DNA of 23,676 nt from contig CADBUS010000025.1 in NCBI GenBank assembly GCA_902797895.1, forward strand, positions 1 to 23,676. Reading direction: 5' to 3'. Of the stretch, positions 1 to 7,630 are shown piece after piece (position 1 is the first letter of the stretch; every line of letters starts with the position of its first letter). The stretch is from an uncultured Bacteroidia bacterium. GTDB taxonomy: Bacteria > Bacteroidota > Bacteroidia > Bacteroidales > UBA932. Made by a program: the position numbers and the translations under genes. Below the pieces are notes generated by a model. That model did no database searches and was not told the origin of the DNA. It was given only the letters and a program-made list of their open reading frames with translations.

Positions 1-1990
1 CGCCGTTCTCTATATTCATCCACCCGGGTACTCCAATCGTACAATTCTCAATGGTGGCTCTGGCTCCGGTTTTATCTTTGTAGCAAAGGGTAAAGGTAAA
101 GTGGCCGTTCTGTTTGCCATCTACCACAATAGGAGTTATGGCGGTGGCATAGAAATCGGGCTCTTCTGCCCCATCTTTGCCATCCCAACTATAGGCATAG
201 CTCATAACCTTTGCTCTCACATTTGAGGTATCCAATTCGGTTCCCTTCTTTACAATCAGGTAGCCGTCTCTGTCAACCTGCTGCGCAAACACGGCGTAAG
301 CCCGCCTCATATTCTCCGCTGTGCCGTAGATATCCAAATGGTCTGCATCTGTGGCAGTTACAATCGCTATATTAGGAAACAGCTGATGGAAAGAACGATC
401 AAACTCATCTGCCTCTGCAACAAGTATATTGTTCGGACTGAGCAGCAGGTTGGTATGGTAGTTCTTGGATATTCCGCCAAGGAAGGCGTTGCAGCCTATG
501 CCGCTGCTCTGGTAAATATGCGAGAGCAAGGTGCTGGTGGTTGTTTTGCCGTGGCTGCCGCTTACTGCAAGGCAGAACTTGCCCTTTGCTATATGGCCCA
601 GGGCGCGACTGCGCTTAATTACGGTGTAGCCCCTCTTCTTTACTACTATAAGTTCCTTGAAATCAGAAGGTATAGCAGGTGTGTATATGACAAGTGTGTT
701 GTGTTTGTCTGTAGGAATTTTCTTTATATTATCTTGATAATGAACATCTATCCCCTCGCTCTGTAGGGCTGCGGTGAGCTCGCTCGGAGTAAGGTCGTAG
801 CCGCTGACATTAAATCCTTTGCTGTTGTAGTAGCGGGCTATTGCACTCATTCCAATGCCACCTATGCCTATAAGATATACGCTTCTTTTACAGAGCTTTA
901 CACACTCCTTTGCTATATCCGCTGCTGCATTTGGCTTTGCAAGTTTAACTATGTTGCTCTCAATCTCGGCTATGCGCGCGCTATCTTTAAGCAGGGCGTT
1001 TATCTGCTCAAAGAGTCTCTGCTCCGCCTCGGCATCCTTTACGATAAGTGCGGCATTCTCGTTTACAAGTGCCATTGCATTGTGAGTCTGATGATCTTCT
1101 GCAACGGTAGGGGATGGGACAAATATAGTGCATTTTCCGGCTATGCAAAGCTCTGATATAGTGCTTGCTCCGGCCCTGCTCACTACTATGTCTGCAGCTG
1201 CGTAGGCAAGATCCATACGGCTAATGAAATCTGTGCAGTAAACATTTGGAGCGTGGTGGCTCTTAAGGAACTTCTCTGCCTCTCTGCGATAGGCTTTGCC
1301 ACATTGCCAGATTATCTGGTAATCTCCAAGCAGATTATTCTCTATTGCCTTCATTACGCAGTTGTTGAGAGTGCGGCATCCGAGGCTTCCGCCCACTATG
1401 AATACGCACTTTTTATCGCTCTGCATATTGTAAAATTTGAGCCCCTCTGCTTTCATTTGAGCGTTGCATCTTCTAATCTCCTTTCTTACAGGGTTTCCGG
1501 TAAAAACAATTCTATCCTTTGGGAAGAAGCGCTCCATATTTGGATAGGCCACGCAGATTTTATCTGCCTTAGGGCCGTTCTTTCTGTTTACCAGTCCGGC
1601 AAAGGAGTTCTGCTCCTGCAGCAATACCGGAATCTTCAAAGAGGCGGCCGCACTCACAACAGCTGCGCTCGCGTATCCTCCTACACCCACAACAACATTT
1701 GGCTTGAACTCTTTCAGTATCTTTTTAGCCTTGAATCTGCACTTAATATAATCTATTATAACAGAGATATTTGATGGAGAGTAAAGCGGCCTTTTCAGCC
1801 CCCTTGCAGGTATCCCCTTTATATGGTATCCTGCGGCAGGCACTCTCTCCATCTCCATTCTTCCCTTTGCTCCAACAAAGAGTATATTCACATTGCTCTC
1901 AATCTCCTTGATTGCATTTGCAATGGATATGGCCGGAAATATATGCCCTCCGGTTCCCCCTCCGCTTATTATCACCTTTAGTTTATTCAT
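1..1990 (-). CDS. murG-murC: MurG-MurC fusion protein (3' end beyond window)
   Basis: One open frame of 663 codons runs from ATG at 1990 to the window edge without a stop and holds two consecutive cell-wall enzymes. Residues 1-366 are MurG, the membrane-associated GlcNAc transferase turning lipid I into lipid II: GGTGGH at 11-16, GNPVR at 165-169, SRAGASTISE at 271-280, EDHQTHNA at 298-305. From residue 370 it is MurC, the UDP-MurNAc:L-alanine ligase: nucleotide loop GIGGIGM at 375-381, P-loop SGSHGKTTT at 477-485, EADEFDRSF from 526, DADHLDIYG from 548. The missing part is roughly the last third of MurC. There is essentially no linker, and no in-frame ATG, GTG or TTG lies between Met306 and Met381, so MurC has no obvious start of its own. 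It lies 23 bp after ftsW, in the usual murG-murC position. Identification of both halves is secure; in vivo processing cannot be judged. Confidence 0.95.
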   Translation of the reverse strand, partial: MNKLKVIISGGGTGGHIFPAISIANAIKEIESNVNILFVGAKGRMEMERVPAAGYHIKGIPARGLKRPLYSPSNISVIIDYIKCRFKAKKILKEFKPNVVVGVGGYASAAVVSAAASLKIPVLLQEQNSFAGLVNRKNGPKADKICVAYPNMERFFPKDRIVFTGNPVRKEIRRCNAQMKAEGLKFYNMQSDKKCVFIVGGSLGCRTLNNCVMKAIENNLLGDYQIIWQCGKAYRREAEKFLKSHHAPNVYCTDFISRMDLAYAAADIVVSRAGASTISELCIAGKCTIFVPSPTVAEDHQTHNAMALVNENAALIVKDAEAEQRLFEQINALLKDSARIAEIESNIVKLAKPNAAADIAKECVKLCKRSVYLIGIGGIGMSAIARYYNSKGFNVSGYDLTPSELTAALQSEGIDVHYQDNIKKIPTDKHNTLVIYTPAIPSDFKELIVVKKRGYTVIKRSRALGHIAKGKFCLAVSGSHGKTTTSTLLSHIYQSSGIGCNAFLGGISKNYHTNLLLSPNNILVAEADEFDRSFHQLFPNIAIVTATDADHLDIYGTAENMRRAYAVFAQQVDRDGYLIVKKGTELDTSNVRAKVMSYAYSWDGKDGAEEPDFYATAITPIVVDGKQNGHFTFTLCYKDKTGARATIENCTIGVPGWMNIENG

Positions 1991-2013
1991 ATCTCAACTA
2001 TTTGATATTGCCT

Positions 2014-3399
2014 CTATTCTGTTTCAGTATAGCTTTCTGTATAATCTGTATAATTTTCAACAGAGTTCTCTGCCGGACTCTCACTCTCCTGTACAACTAT
2101 TTCTTTTTCCGCTTCTCTCTCTCTTCTTCTCTCCTCTTTTTGCTGCTCCTTCTCCAACCTCCGGCTCTCCTCCAAAGCAGCAAGAGCATCATCCTTTGTT
2201 CTGCTTATCGAGAGAATAATTCCTATTGCAGAACTTACAACCACAAACGATGTTCCTCCAAGACTCACCAAAGGGAGCGTATGGCCGGTAACGGGGAATA
2301 TCCCCACATTCACCAAAATATGGAGCATTGCCTGCACCATTATAACAGTTCCAAGCCCTCCTACGGTAACCGCAGAAAATACAGTCTTACAGCCCTTTAC
2401 TATCCCTACACAGCGATAGAAGAACCATATATAGAGCATTAGTACAAAGAGGCCTCCAAACATACCGTACTCTTCAATTATAATGGCATAGACATAGTCT
2501 GAATAGGGGTGAGGAAGCACGTGCCGCTGAATGCTGTTGCCCGGTCCTTTGCCAATCAATCCTCCCTCCTTTACAGCAATCTGCGCCATATCTGCCTGCA
2601 GGCTTTCATCTGCAATCTTCTGCTGCTCACGCTTTGAGAGGGTTGCGGTTTCATCTATTGCATCGCTCTTTGTAACGTGGCGTTTTATTCTCTCTACTGC
2701 GGTATCAAATCTTGGGAATATGCCTCTGTTCTCGCCGGTAAGAGGTTTTGAAGCAAGATGCAGTACAAATAGCAATACTAATCCGGCCGCTCCCAATCCA
2801 ATGGTTTTTAGCAGGTAAGAGTGCTTTATGCCGGCTAAAAAAAGTATTATGAAACTGATAAGCCCCATATAGAGTGCAGCAGAGATAGAACCTACCATAA
2901 TCAGAATACAGGCTACGGCGATAGGAGCTATTATCTTAATAAGGAAGCTCTTATAGGTATCTATCTTCATAATCTCCAGCGCTCTTGCAAGATATAGCAC
3001 CATTGCAATTTTGGCAAACTCTGCCGGCTGGAATTTTATACCCCCTACAACCAACCATCGCTGAGCATCGTTGGTCTTTTCTCCTATAAGCAGGGTTACC
3101 ACCAATAGCATTATAGAGAAGGCAAACAGAGGGAATGAGAACATTCTGTACCACTTAGGAGGTATTTTGTAGCAGATATAGAGTGCGACTATACCAAATA
3201 CAATAAATCTCAGATGTTTAAGCAGTATTCCAAAGTTTGTGGTGTGCTGCTTGTAGGCTAGCGAGCTGCTGGCGGAGTAGATAAGTGCAATGGAGATTAG
3301 CGATAGTAGAAAAACTATCACCCACAGCACCTTATCTCCGTGCAGCCTATTTACTACAGCCTCTTGTACATTCTCTATTTTGTTCTTCTGCTCTGCCAT
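2014..3399 (-). CDS. ftsW: FtsW, septal peptidoglycan polymerase (SEDS family)
   Basis: Multi-pass membrane protein of about 461 residues that polymerises lipid II at the division site together with the FtsI transpeptidase. SEDS hallmarks are visible: the GLIGKGPGNS segment followed by HVLPHPYSDYVYA and IIEEYGMFGG, then TGHTLPLVSLGGTS near the last membrane segments. I chose the ATG at 3399; a GTG at 3405 would add two residues and is less likely. About 60 residues follow the last membrane segment (after SISR): first a charged Glu/Arg/Lys stretch likely to be helical, then an acidic, Tyr/Thr-rich end. This tail is probably cytoplasmic and of unknown role. The gene starts 13 bp after murD and is followed by murG-murC, typical for the dcw operon. 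Identification is secure; RodA is excluded mainly by context. Confidence 0.95.
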   Translation of the reverse strand: MAEQKNKIENVQEAVVNRLHGDKVLWVIVFLLSLISIALIYSASSSLAYKQHTTNFGILLKHLRFIVFGIVALYICYKIPPKWYRMFSFPLFAFSIMLLVVTLLIGEKTNDAQRWLVVGGIKFQPAEFAKIAMVLYLARALEIMKIDTYKSFLIKIIAPIAVACILIMVGSISAALYMGLISFIILFLAGIKHSYLLKTIGLGAAGLVLLFVLHLASKPLTGENRGIFPRFDTAVERIKRHVTKSDAIDETATLSKREQQKIADESLQADMAQIAVKEGGLIGKGPGNSIQRHVLPHPYSDYVYAIIIEEYGMFGGLFVLMLYIWFFYRCVGIVKGCKTVFSAVTVGGLGTVIMVQAMLHILVNVGIFPVTGHTLPLVSLGGTSFVVVSSAIGIILSISRTKDDALAALEESRRLEKEQQKEERRREREAEKEIVVQESESPAENSVENYTDYTESYTETE

Positions 3400-3412
3400 T
3401 TCCACTGCTTTG

Positions 3413-4753
3413 TTATAATTCTCTTACTGCTTTTTTGAACTGCTCTCCGCGGTCTTCATAGTTCTTGAACAGATCAAAACTTGCGCAACAAGGGGAGAGC
3501 AATACTGTATCGCCCGGCACCGAGTTCTCGTATGCCGCCTGCACCGCCTCCTTTGCGCTCTTAACATCTATTATCTTCTCTATCTTGTCTGCAAACTCTC
3601 TGTGCAGCTTCTCGTTATCTAATCCCATACAGATAAGAACCTTTACCTTCTCTTTGGCAAATTTGTGGATAGGAGAGTAGTCGTTCCCCTTGTCTGTGCC
3701 TCCGGCAATCCATACCACCGGAGAGGTCATACTCTCAAGAGCATACCAGGCTGAATCCACATTGGTAGCCTTTGAATCGTTTATGTATAGTACCCCCTTT
3801 ACGGTAAGTACCTTCTCCAAGCGGTGCTCAACCCCCTGGAAGTTCATCAGCGATTCTCTTATCACTTTGTTATCTATATTCACAGCCTTTGCCGCAATAG
3901 CCGCCGCCATTGAGTTATAAACATTGTGCTTGCCTTGCAAAGCCAACTCTTTCAGATACATAGAGTACTCGTCATCTTCATATCTTACATAGAGCCTATC
4001 CTCATCTATAAAAGAGCCCTGATCAACTTTATCCTTTTGAGTAAAGGGCAACATCTTGGCGGTTAGCACAATTTTATCCAACTCCGTTGCGGTGATGGGA
4101 TCGTCTGCACAGAATACAAAGCACTCCTTTTCTGTAAGATTCTGAGCTATACGGAATTTGGCGTTTATATAGTTTTGCATCTTGAACTCGTAGCGGTCTA
4201 AGTGGTCTGGTGTGATATTGGTGATAATAGCAATATCGGCCTTGAATTGGTACATTCCATCTAACTGAAAACTACTCAATTCTATAACATAGTAATCGTA
4301 ACGCTCGGTAGCAACCTGATAGGCGTAGCTCTTGCCAATGTTGCCGGCAAGCCCCACATTCAGCCCCGCATTCTTTAGCATATAGTATATCAGCGAGGTG
4401 GTGGTGGTTTTACCGTTAGAGCCTGTTATACAGATTTTTTTGGCGCGGTCATACCTGCCTGCAAACTCTATCTCCGATATTATTGGAATACATTTCTCCC
4501 TGATAGATAGTACTATATGGGCACTCTCCGGAATACCAGGGCTCTTTATGACCTCGTCTGCCGCAAGCACAATACTCTCTGAGTGGCCGCCCTGCTCAAA
4601 CGGAATATCAAATTTGTTGAGCGTTTTAACTGCCTCAGCCTTAATCGCTCCTCCGTCTGAAAGGAAAACATCAAACCCTTTAACTTTGGCTAAAACAGCG
4701 GCGCCAATTCCGCTCTCTCCACCTCCTAAAACAACTATTTTCTTCTTTGCCAT
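3413..4753 (-). CDS. murD: MurD, UDP-N-acetylmuramoyl-L-alanine:D-glutamate ligase
   Basis: Cytoplasmic ATP-dependent ligase that adds D-glutamate to UDP-MurNAc-L-Ala. At 446 residues it has normal family length. The N-terminal nucleotide-binding loop is VLGGGESGIG (8-17), the ATP P-loop is GSNGKTTTT (111-119), the central-domain signature NITPDHLDRY is at 179-188, HRLE is at 310-313 and NDSKATN at 325-331 marks the C-terminal ligase domain. Start is ATG at 4753. It follows mraY by 46 bp, the longest gap inside this operon, and that gap is mostly a pentanucleotide repeat described separately. ftsW follows immediately. Order and motifs together leave little doubt. Confidence 0.96.
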   Translation of the reverse strand: MAKKKIVVLGGGESGIGAAVLAKVKGFDVFLSDGGAIKAEAVKTLNKFDIPFEQGGHSESIVLAADEVIKSPGIPESAHIVLSIREKCIPIISEIEFAGRYDRAKKICITGSNGKTTTTSLIYYMLKNAGLNVGLAGNIGKSYAYQVATERYDYYVIELSSFQLDGMYQFKADIAIITNITPDHLDRYEFKMQNYINAKFRIAQNLTEKECFVFCADDPITATELDKIVLTAKMLPFTQKDKVDQGSFIDEDRLYVRYEDDEYSMYLKELALQGKHNVYNSMAAAIAAKAVNIDNKVIRESLMNFQGVEHRLEKVLTVKGVLYINDSKATNVDSAWYALESMTSPVVWIAGGTDKGNDYSPIHKFAKEKVKVLICMGLDNEKLHREFADKIEKIIDVKSAKEAVQAAYENSVPGDTVLLSPCCASFDLFKNYEDRGEQFKKAVREL

Positions 4754-4780
4754 ACTATATGCTGTAATTATATCTCTTGT

Positions 4781-4812
4781 TATCTTATCTTATCTTATCT
4801 TATCTTATCTTT
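4781..4812. repeat. (TATCT)6 pentanucleotide tandem repeat
   Basis: Six perfect copies of TATCT (AGATA on the coding strand) occupy 4781-4810, followed by TT. The array covers the last codons and the TAA stop of mraY and about half of the mraY-murD gap. Because the unit is five bases and each reading frame through it meets TAA within 15 bases, copy-number change would trim or add only a couple of MraY C-terminal residues but would alter the distance to the murD start at 4753. Whether the number varies between strains cannot be seen here. Confidence 0.9.
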
Positions 4813-6080
4813 AATGTCAATACGGCTATTATGCCGAGTATTATTGTAATTACCCAAAAGCGCAGCGTAATCTTTGCCTCAGGTATTACTTTCTTTGGCC
4901 ACTGCACAATCGCATCAGGATTCTCTTTCTGAAAATGGTGATGTAACGGGCTCATTCTAAATACTCTCACACCCTCTCCCTTACGTATTCTGGTATATTT
5001 GAAGTAGTAGCGCTGTATCAGCACGCTGAGGCTCTCAACAAAGAAGATTCCGCAAAAGATAGGAATCAGAAACTCCTTTCTTATCATTATTGATGCGGCT
5101 GCAATAATTCCACCTATTGCGAGCGAGCCGGTATCTCCCATAAAAACCTGGGCAGGATAGGAGTTATACCAGAGAAAGCCTATCAATGCCCCCACAAATG
5201 CCGCCATAAATACAACTACCTCACCCACATTAGGTATGTACATAATATTCAGGTAGTTGGCAAATATGGCGTTGCCGGAGAGATAGGCCAGTATGCCTAC
5301 CGTGGCCCCCACAATGGCTGAGGTACCGCTGGCAAGCCCGTCCATTCCGTCTGTAAGGTTGGTGCCGTTGGAAACCGCTATTATTATGAATGTTACAATA
5401 AGAACATACAATATGTTTGTAATCCAATTTTTTACCTCTCCCTTGCCCGGAGCAAGCCAGGAGTATTTGAACTCGTTGTGTTTGAGGAACGGAATAGTGG
5501 TTGTGCGGCTCTTTACATCGCGATAATAGATAACCTTTTTCTGACCGAGCCCATCAACAACCTCTCTCTTTTCTCCCACGTGATTTTCGCTGCTGTAGAG
5601 GCGTATAACATTCTGGCTGCTTGCCAATAGAGTAATTCCCACAACAAGCCCTACAGCCAGCTGCCCATATATTTTGTATTTCTCCTTCAGGCCATCTTTG
5701 TTCTTTTTGAACACCTTTATGGAGTCATCCAAAAAGCCTATGAGTCCAAGGCATACTGTTGTGAAAAGCAGCAGTATAACATATATGCTGTTCAACTTGC
5801 AGAATAGCAGTACAGGTATAACTATCGAGAGCAGAATAATTATGCCGCCCATAGTAGGGGTACCTTTTTTTTGCATCTGCCCCTCAAGACCAAGGTCGCG
5901 AATGGTCTCTCCAATCTGCTTTTTCTGCAGCTTACGGATTAGCTTTGGACCAACCCAAAAGGCCAAAATGAGGGCTGTGATTATGGCGGAGGCTCCTCTG
6001 AACGAAATATAGTTCATAAGGTTTGCCCCGGGGATATCCACCCCCATACTCTCTAACCATTTGAAGAAGTGATACAACAT
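4800..6080 (-). CDS. mraY: MraY, phospho-MurNAc-pentapeptide transferase
   Basis: Polytopic inner-membrane enzyme that transfers phospho-MurNAc-pentapeptide to undecaprenyl phosphate, forming lipid I. Family motifs are present in order: GTPTMGG (73-79), FLDDS with the Mg2+-binding aspartates 118-119, NLTDGMDGLA (241-250), FMGDTGS with Asp316 and SPLHHHFQ with His380-382. The length of 426 exceeds the about 360 of E. coli MraY because of an insertion around residues 155-205, rich in charged residues and lying between membrane segments; longer MraY proteins of this sort are usual in Bacteroidota. The C-terminus and stop lie inside the TATCT repeat. Start ATG at 6080 is 22 bp after murE. No murF lies between murE and mraY, which is normal for this phylum's cluster. 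Confidence 0.97.
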   Translation of the reverse strand: MLYHFFKWLESMGVDIPGANLMNYISFRGASAIITALILAFWVGPKLIRKLQKKQIGETIRDLGLEGQMQKKGTPTMGGIIILLSIVIPVLLFCKLNSIYVILLLFTTVCLGLIGFLDDSIKVFKKNKDGLKEKYKIYGQLAVGLVVGITLLASSQNVIRLYSSENHVGEKREVVDGLGQKKVIYYRDVKSRTTTIPFLKHNEFKYSWLAPGKGEVKNWITNILYVLIVTFIIIAVSNGTNLTDGMDGLASGTSAIVGATVGILAYLSGNAIFANYLNIMYIPNVGEVVVFMAAFVGALIGFLWYNSYPAQVFMGDTGSLAIGGIIAAASIMIRKEFLIPIFCGIFFVESLSVLIQRYYFKYTRIRKGEGVRVFRMSPLHHHFQKENPDAIVQWPKKVIPEAKITLRFWVITIILGIIAVLTLKIR

Positions 6081-6102
6081 ATCTGCTCTTTTTTCTTATC
6101 TG

Positions 6103-7629
6103 TTATACATTGCTGCGGAGCTTGAACGCCTCCACAACTATCTCCATATCATCTAAATGGAACTTTTGAGTTCCAATAATCTGATAATCTTCGTGCCCTT
6201 TGCCGGCAACAACTATTATTGAGTTCGGTTTGGCATTTACAATGGCGGCCTGTATAGCCTGCTTTCTATCCGGTATGAACTTGGCCTTGAGTATGCTTTG
6301 GGCATTCATACCTGCCTTTATGTTTTCAATTATAGCCATTGGATCCTCTCCTCTCGGATTATCACTCGTTACATATACAATATCTGCAAGTTCGCCTGCA
6401 ATAGCCCCCATTTCAGGGCGTTTGGTTTTGTCTCTGTCTCCGCCGCAACCGAATACACAAATCAATCCTCCCTGCGGTTTTAGCTCCTTTAGAGTGCTAA
6501 GCACATTTTTGAGCGCGTCCGGAGTGTGGGCATAATCCACAGCGGCAATAATGTTATCCTCTCCTTTGTGGTACTCCAATCTTCCCTTAACGCTTTTCAG
6601 GGAGCTGATAATTCTTACAACATCGTTGTGTGAAGCCTCGCAAAGTATTGAGGCACCATATATTGCCGTAAGATTCTCGGCATTGTAGGTACCTATGAAA
6701 TTGCACCAAAGCTCCGTACCATTTATATTCAGCAACATACCCTCCACATTCTGCTCCAATATCCTCACTTTGAAATCGGCCATTTTGGTGCGCGAATATG
6801 TGTGTATCTCCGCTTTGGTATTCTGTACCATAAACTCTCCGTTGCGGTCATCTATGTTGGTGAGAGCAAAGGCGGTAGGAGGGAGCATATCAAAGAACCT
6901 CTTTTTGCAGTTGCGATAGTTCTCAAAGGTCTTGTGATAGTCTAAGTGATCGTGAGTGAGATTTGTAAAAATACCACCGGTAAACTCCAAACCGAGTACT
7001 CTCTCCTGCTCTACGGCGTGGGAGCTTACCTCCATAAAGCAGTAGCTGCACCCCTGGGCAACCATCTTGTCTAACAGGCTGTTTAGCTCCAATGGCCCCG
7101 GAGTTGTATTTATGGCAGGGAACTTCTCTTGTCCCACATAGTTTGCTATTGTGGAGATAAGGCCGCACTTGTTACCAAGCTCTGTAAAGAGATTGTACAG
7201 CAGAGTGGCAATAGAGGTTTTGCCATTGGTGCCGGTAACACCAATCAGCTTTAGTTTTTTGGAAGGGTTGCCAAAGTTATTCACCGCAATTTTGGCCTCC
7301 GCCTCTCTGCTGCTCTTTACCACAACATATATGATATTATCTCTCTCTCCTCGCCTTACAGGCATCTCCTCATCTTCAGGAATACTCTCACATACAATAA
7401 ATTGCGCCCCTTTTTCAATAGCGTCTCTTATATACTTGCCGCCATCTGCCACAGCACCCCTTACAGCTATAAAGAGCGAGCCGCGAGTACACTTTCTGGA
7501 ATCTGCGCAAATGCTCTTTACATCGCTTGAGTTGGCAATGCTGTAGAGAGCAGTATCCGGAGAGAGCTCCTCCTTACCCATAAACTCTCTTATAATCCTT
7601 ACCCCTTTTAATAAATCTGCGAGTTTCAT
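6103..7629 (-). CDS. murE: MurE, UDP-MurNAc-L-Ala-D-Glu:meso-DAP ligase
   Basis: Cytoplasmic ligase adding the third amino acid of the peptide stem. At 508 residues: N-terminal uridine-binding domain with CADSRKCTRGSLFIAVRG (41-58), P-loop VTGTNGKTS (131-139), TTPGP (175-179), FTNLTHDHLDYH (221-232), and DNPR at 423-426, the motif that reads meso-diaminopimelate rather than lysine; KGHEDYQ near 477 is also conserved. The start ATG at 7629 is one base from the ftsI stop, so translation is probably coupled. mraY follows 22 bp downstream. Substrate assignment to meso-DAP rests on the DNPR motif, a well-established marker. Confidence 0.97.
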   Translation of the reverse strand: MKLADLLKGVRIIREFMGKEELSPDTALYSIANSSDVKSICADSRKCTRGSLFIAVRGAVADGGKYIRDAIEKGAQFIVCESIPEDEEMPVRRGERDNIIYVVVKSSREAEAKIAVNNFGNPSKKLKLIGVTGTNGKTSIATLLYNLFTELGNKCGLISTIANYVGQEKFPAINTTPGPLELNSLLDKMVAQGCSYCFMEVSSHAVEQERVLGLEFTGGIFTNLTHDHLDYHKTFENYRNCKKRFFDMLPPTAFALTNIDDRNGEFMVQNTKAEIHTYSRTKMADFKVRILEQNVEGMLLNINGTELWCNFIGTYNAENLTAIYGASILCEASHNDVVRIISSLKSVKGRLEYHKGEDNIIAAVDYAHTPDALKNVLSTLKELKPQGGLICVFGCGGDRDKTKRPEMGAIAGELADIVYVTSDNPRGEDPMAIIENIKAGMNAQSILKAKFIPDRKQAIQAAIVNAKPNSIIVVAGKGHEDYQIIGTQKFHLDDMEIVVEAFKLRSNV

Positions 7630-7630
7630 A

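Noticed and set aside
338..1774. Plus-strand open frames (338-766, 855-1085, 1253-1774) opposite murG-murC
   Set aside because: They mirror the real minus-strand frame, have no recognisable domains and no promoter, and the minus strand reads as MurG-MurC throughout.
1912..2442. 176-codon plus-strand open frame across the ftsW end and murG start
   Set aside because: Low-complexity Leu/Phe/Ser-rich shadow of the charged FtsW tail on the opposite strand; no independent support.
5465..5617. Insertion in MraY as a possible novel domain
   Set aside because: Longer MraY proteins with an extra loop here are typical of Bacteroidota, so it is a lineage feature.
6080..6103. Apparent loss of murF between murE and mraY
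   Set aside because: Absence of murF from this position is usual in Bacteroidota dcw clusters; the gene is expected elsewhere in the genome.
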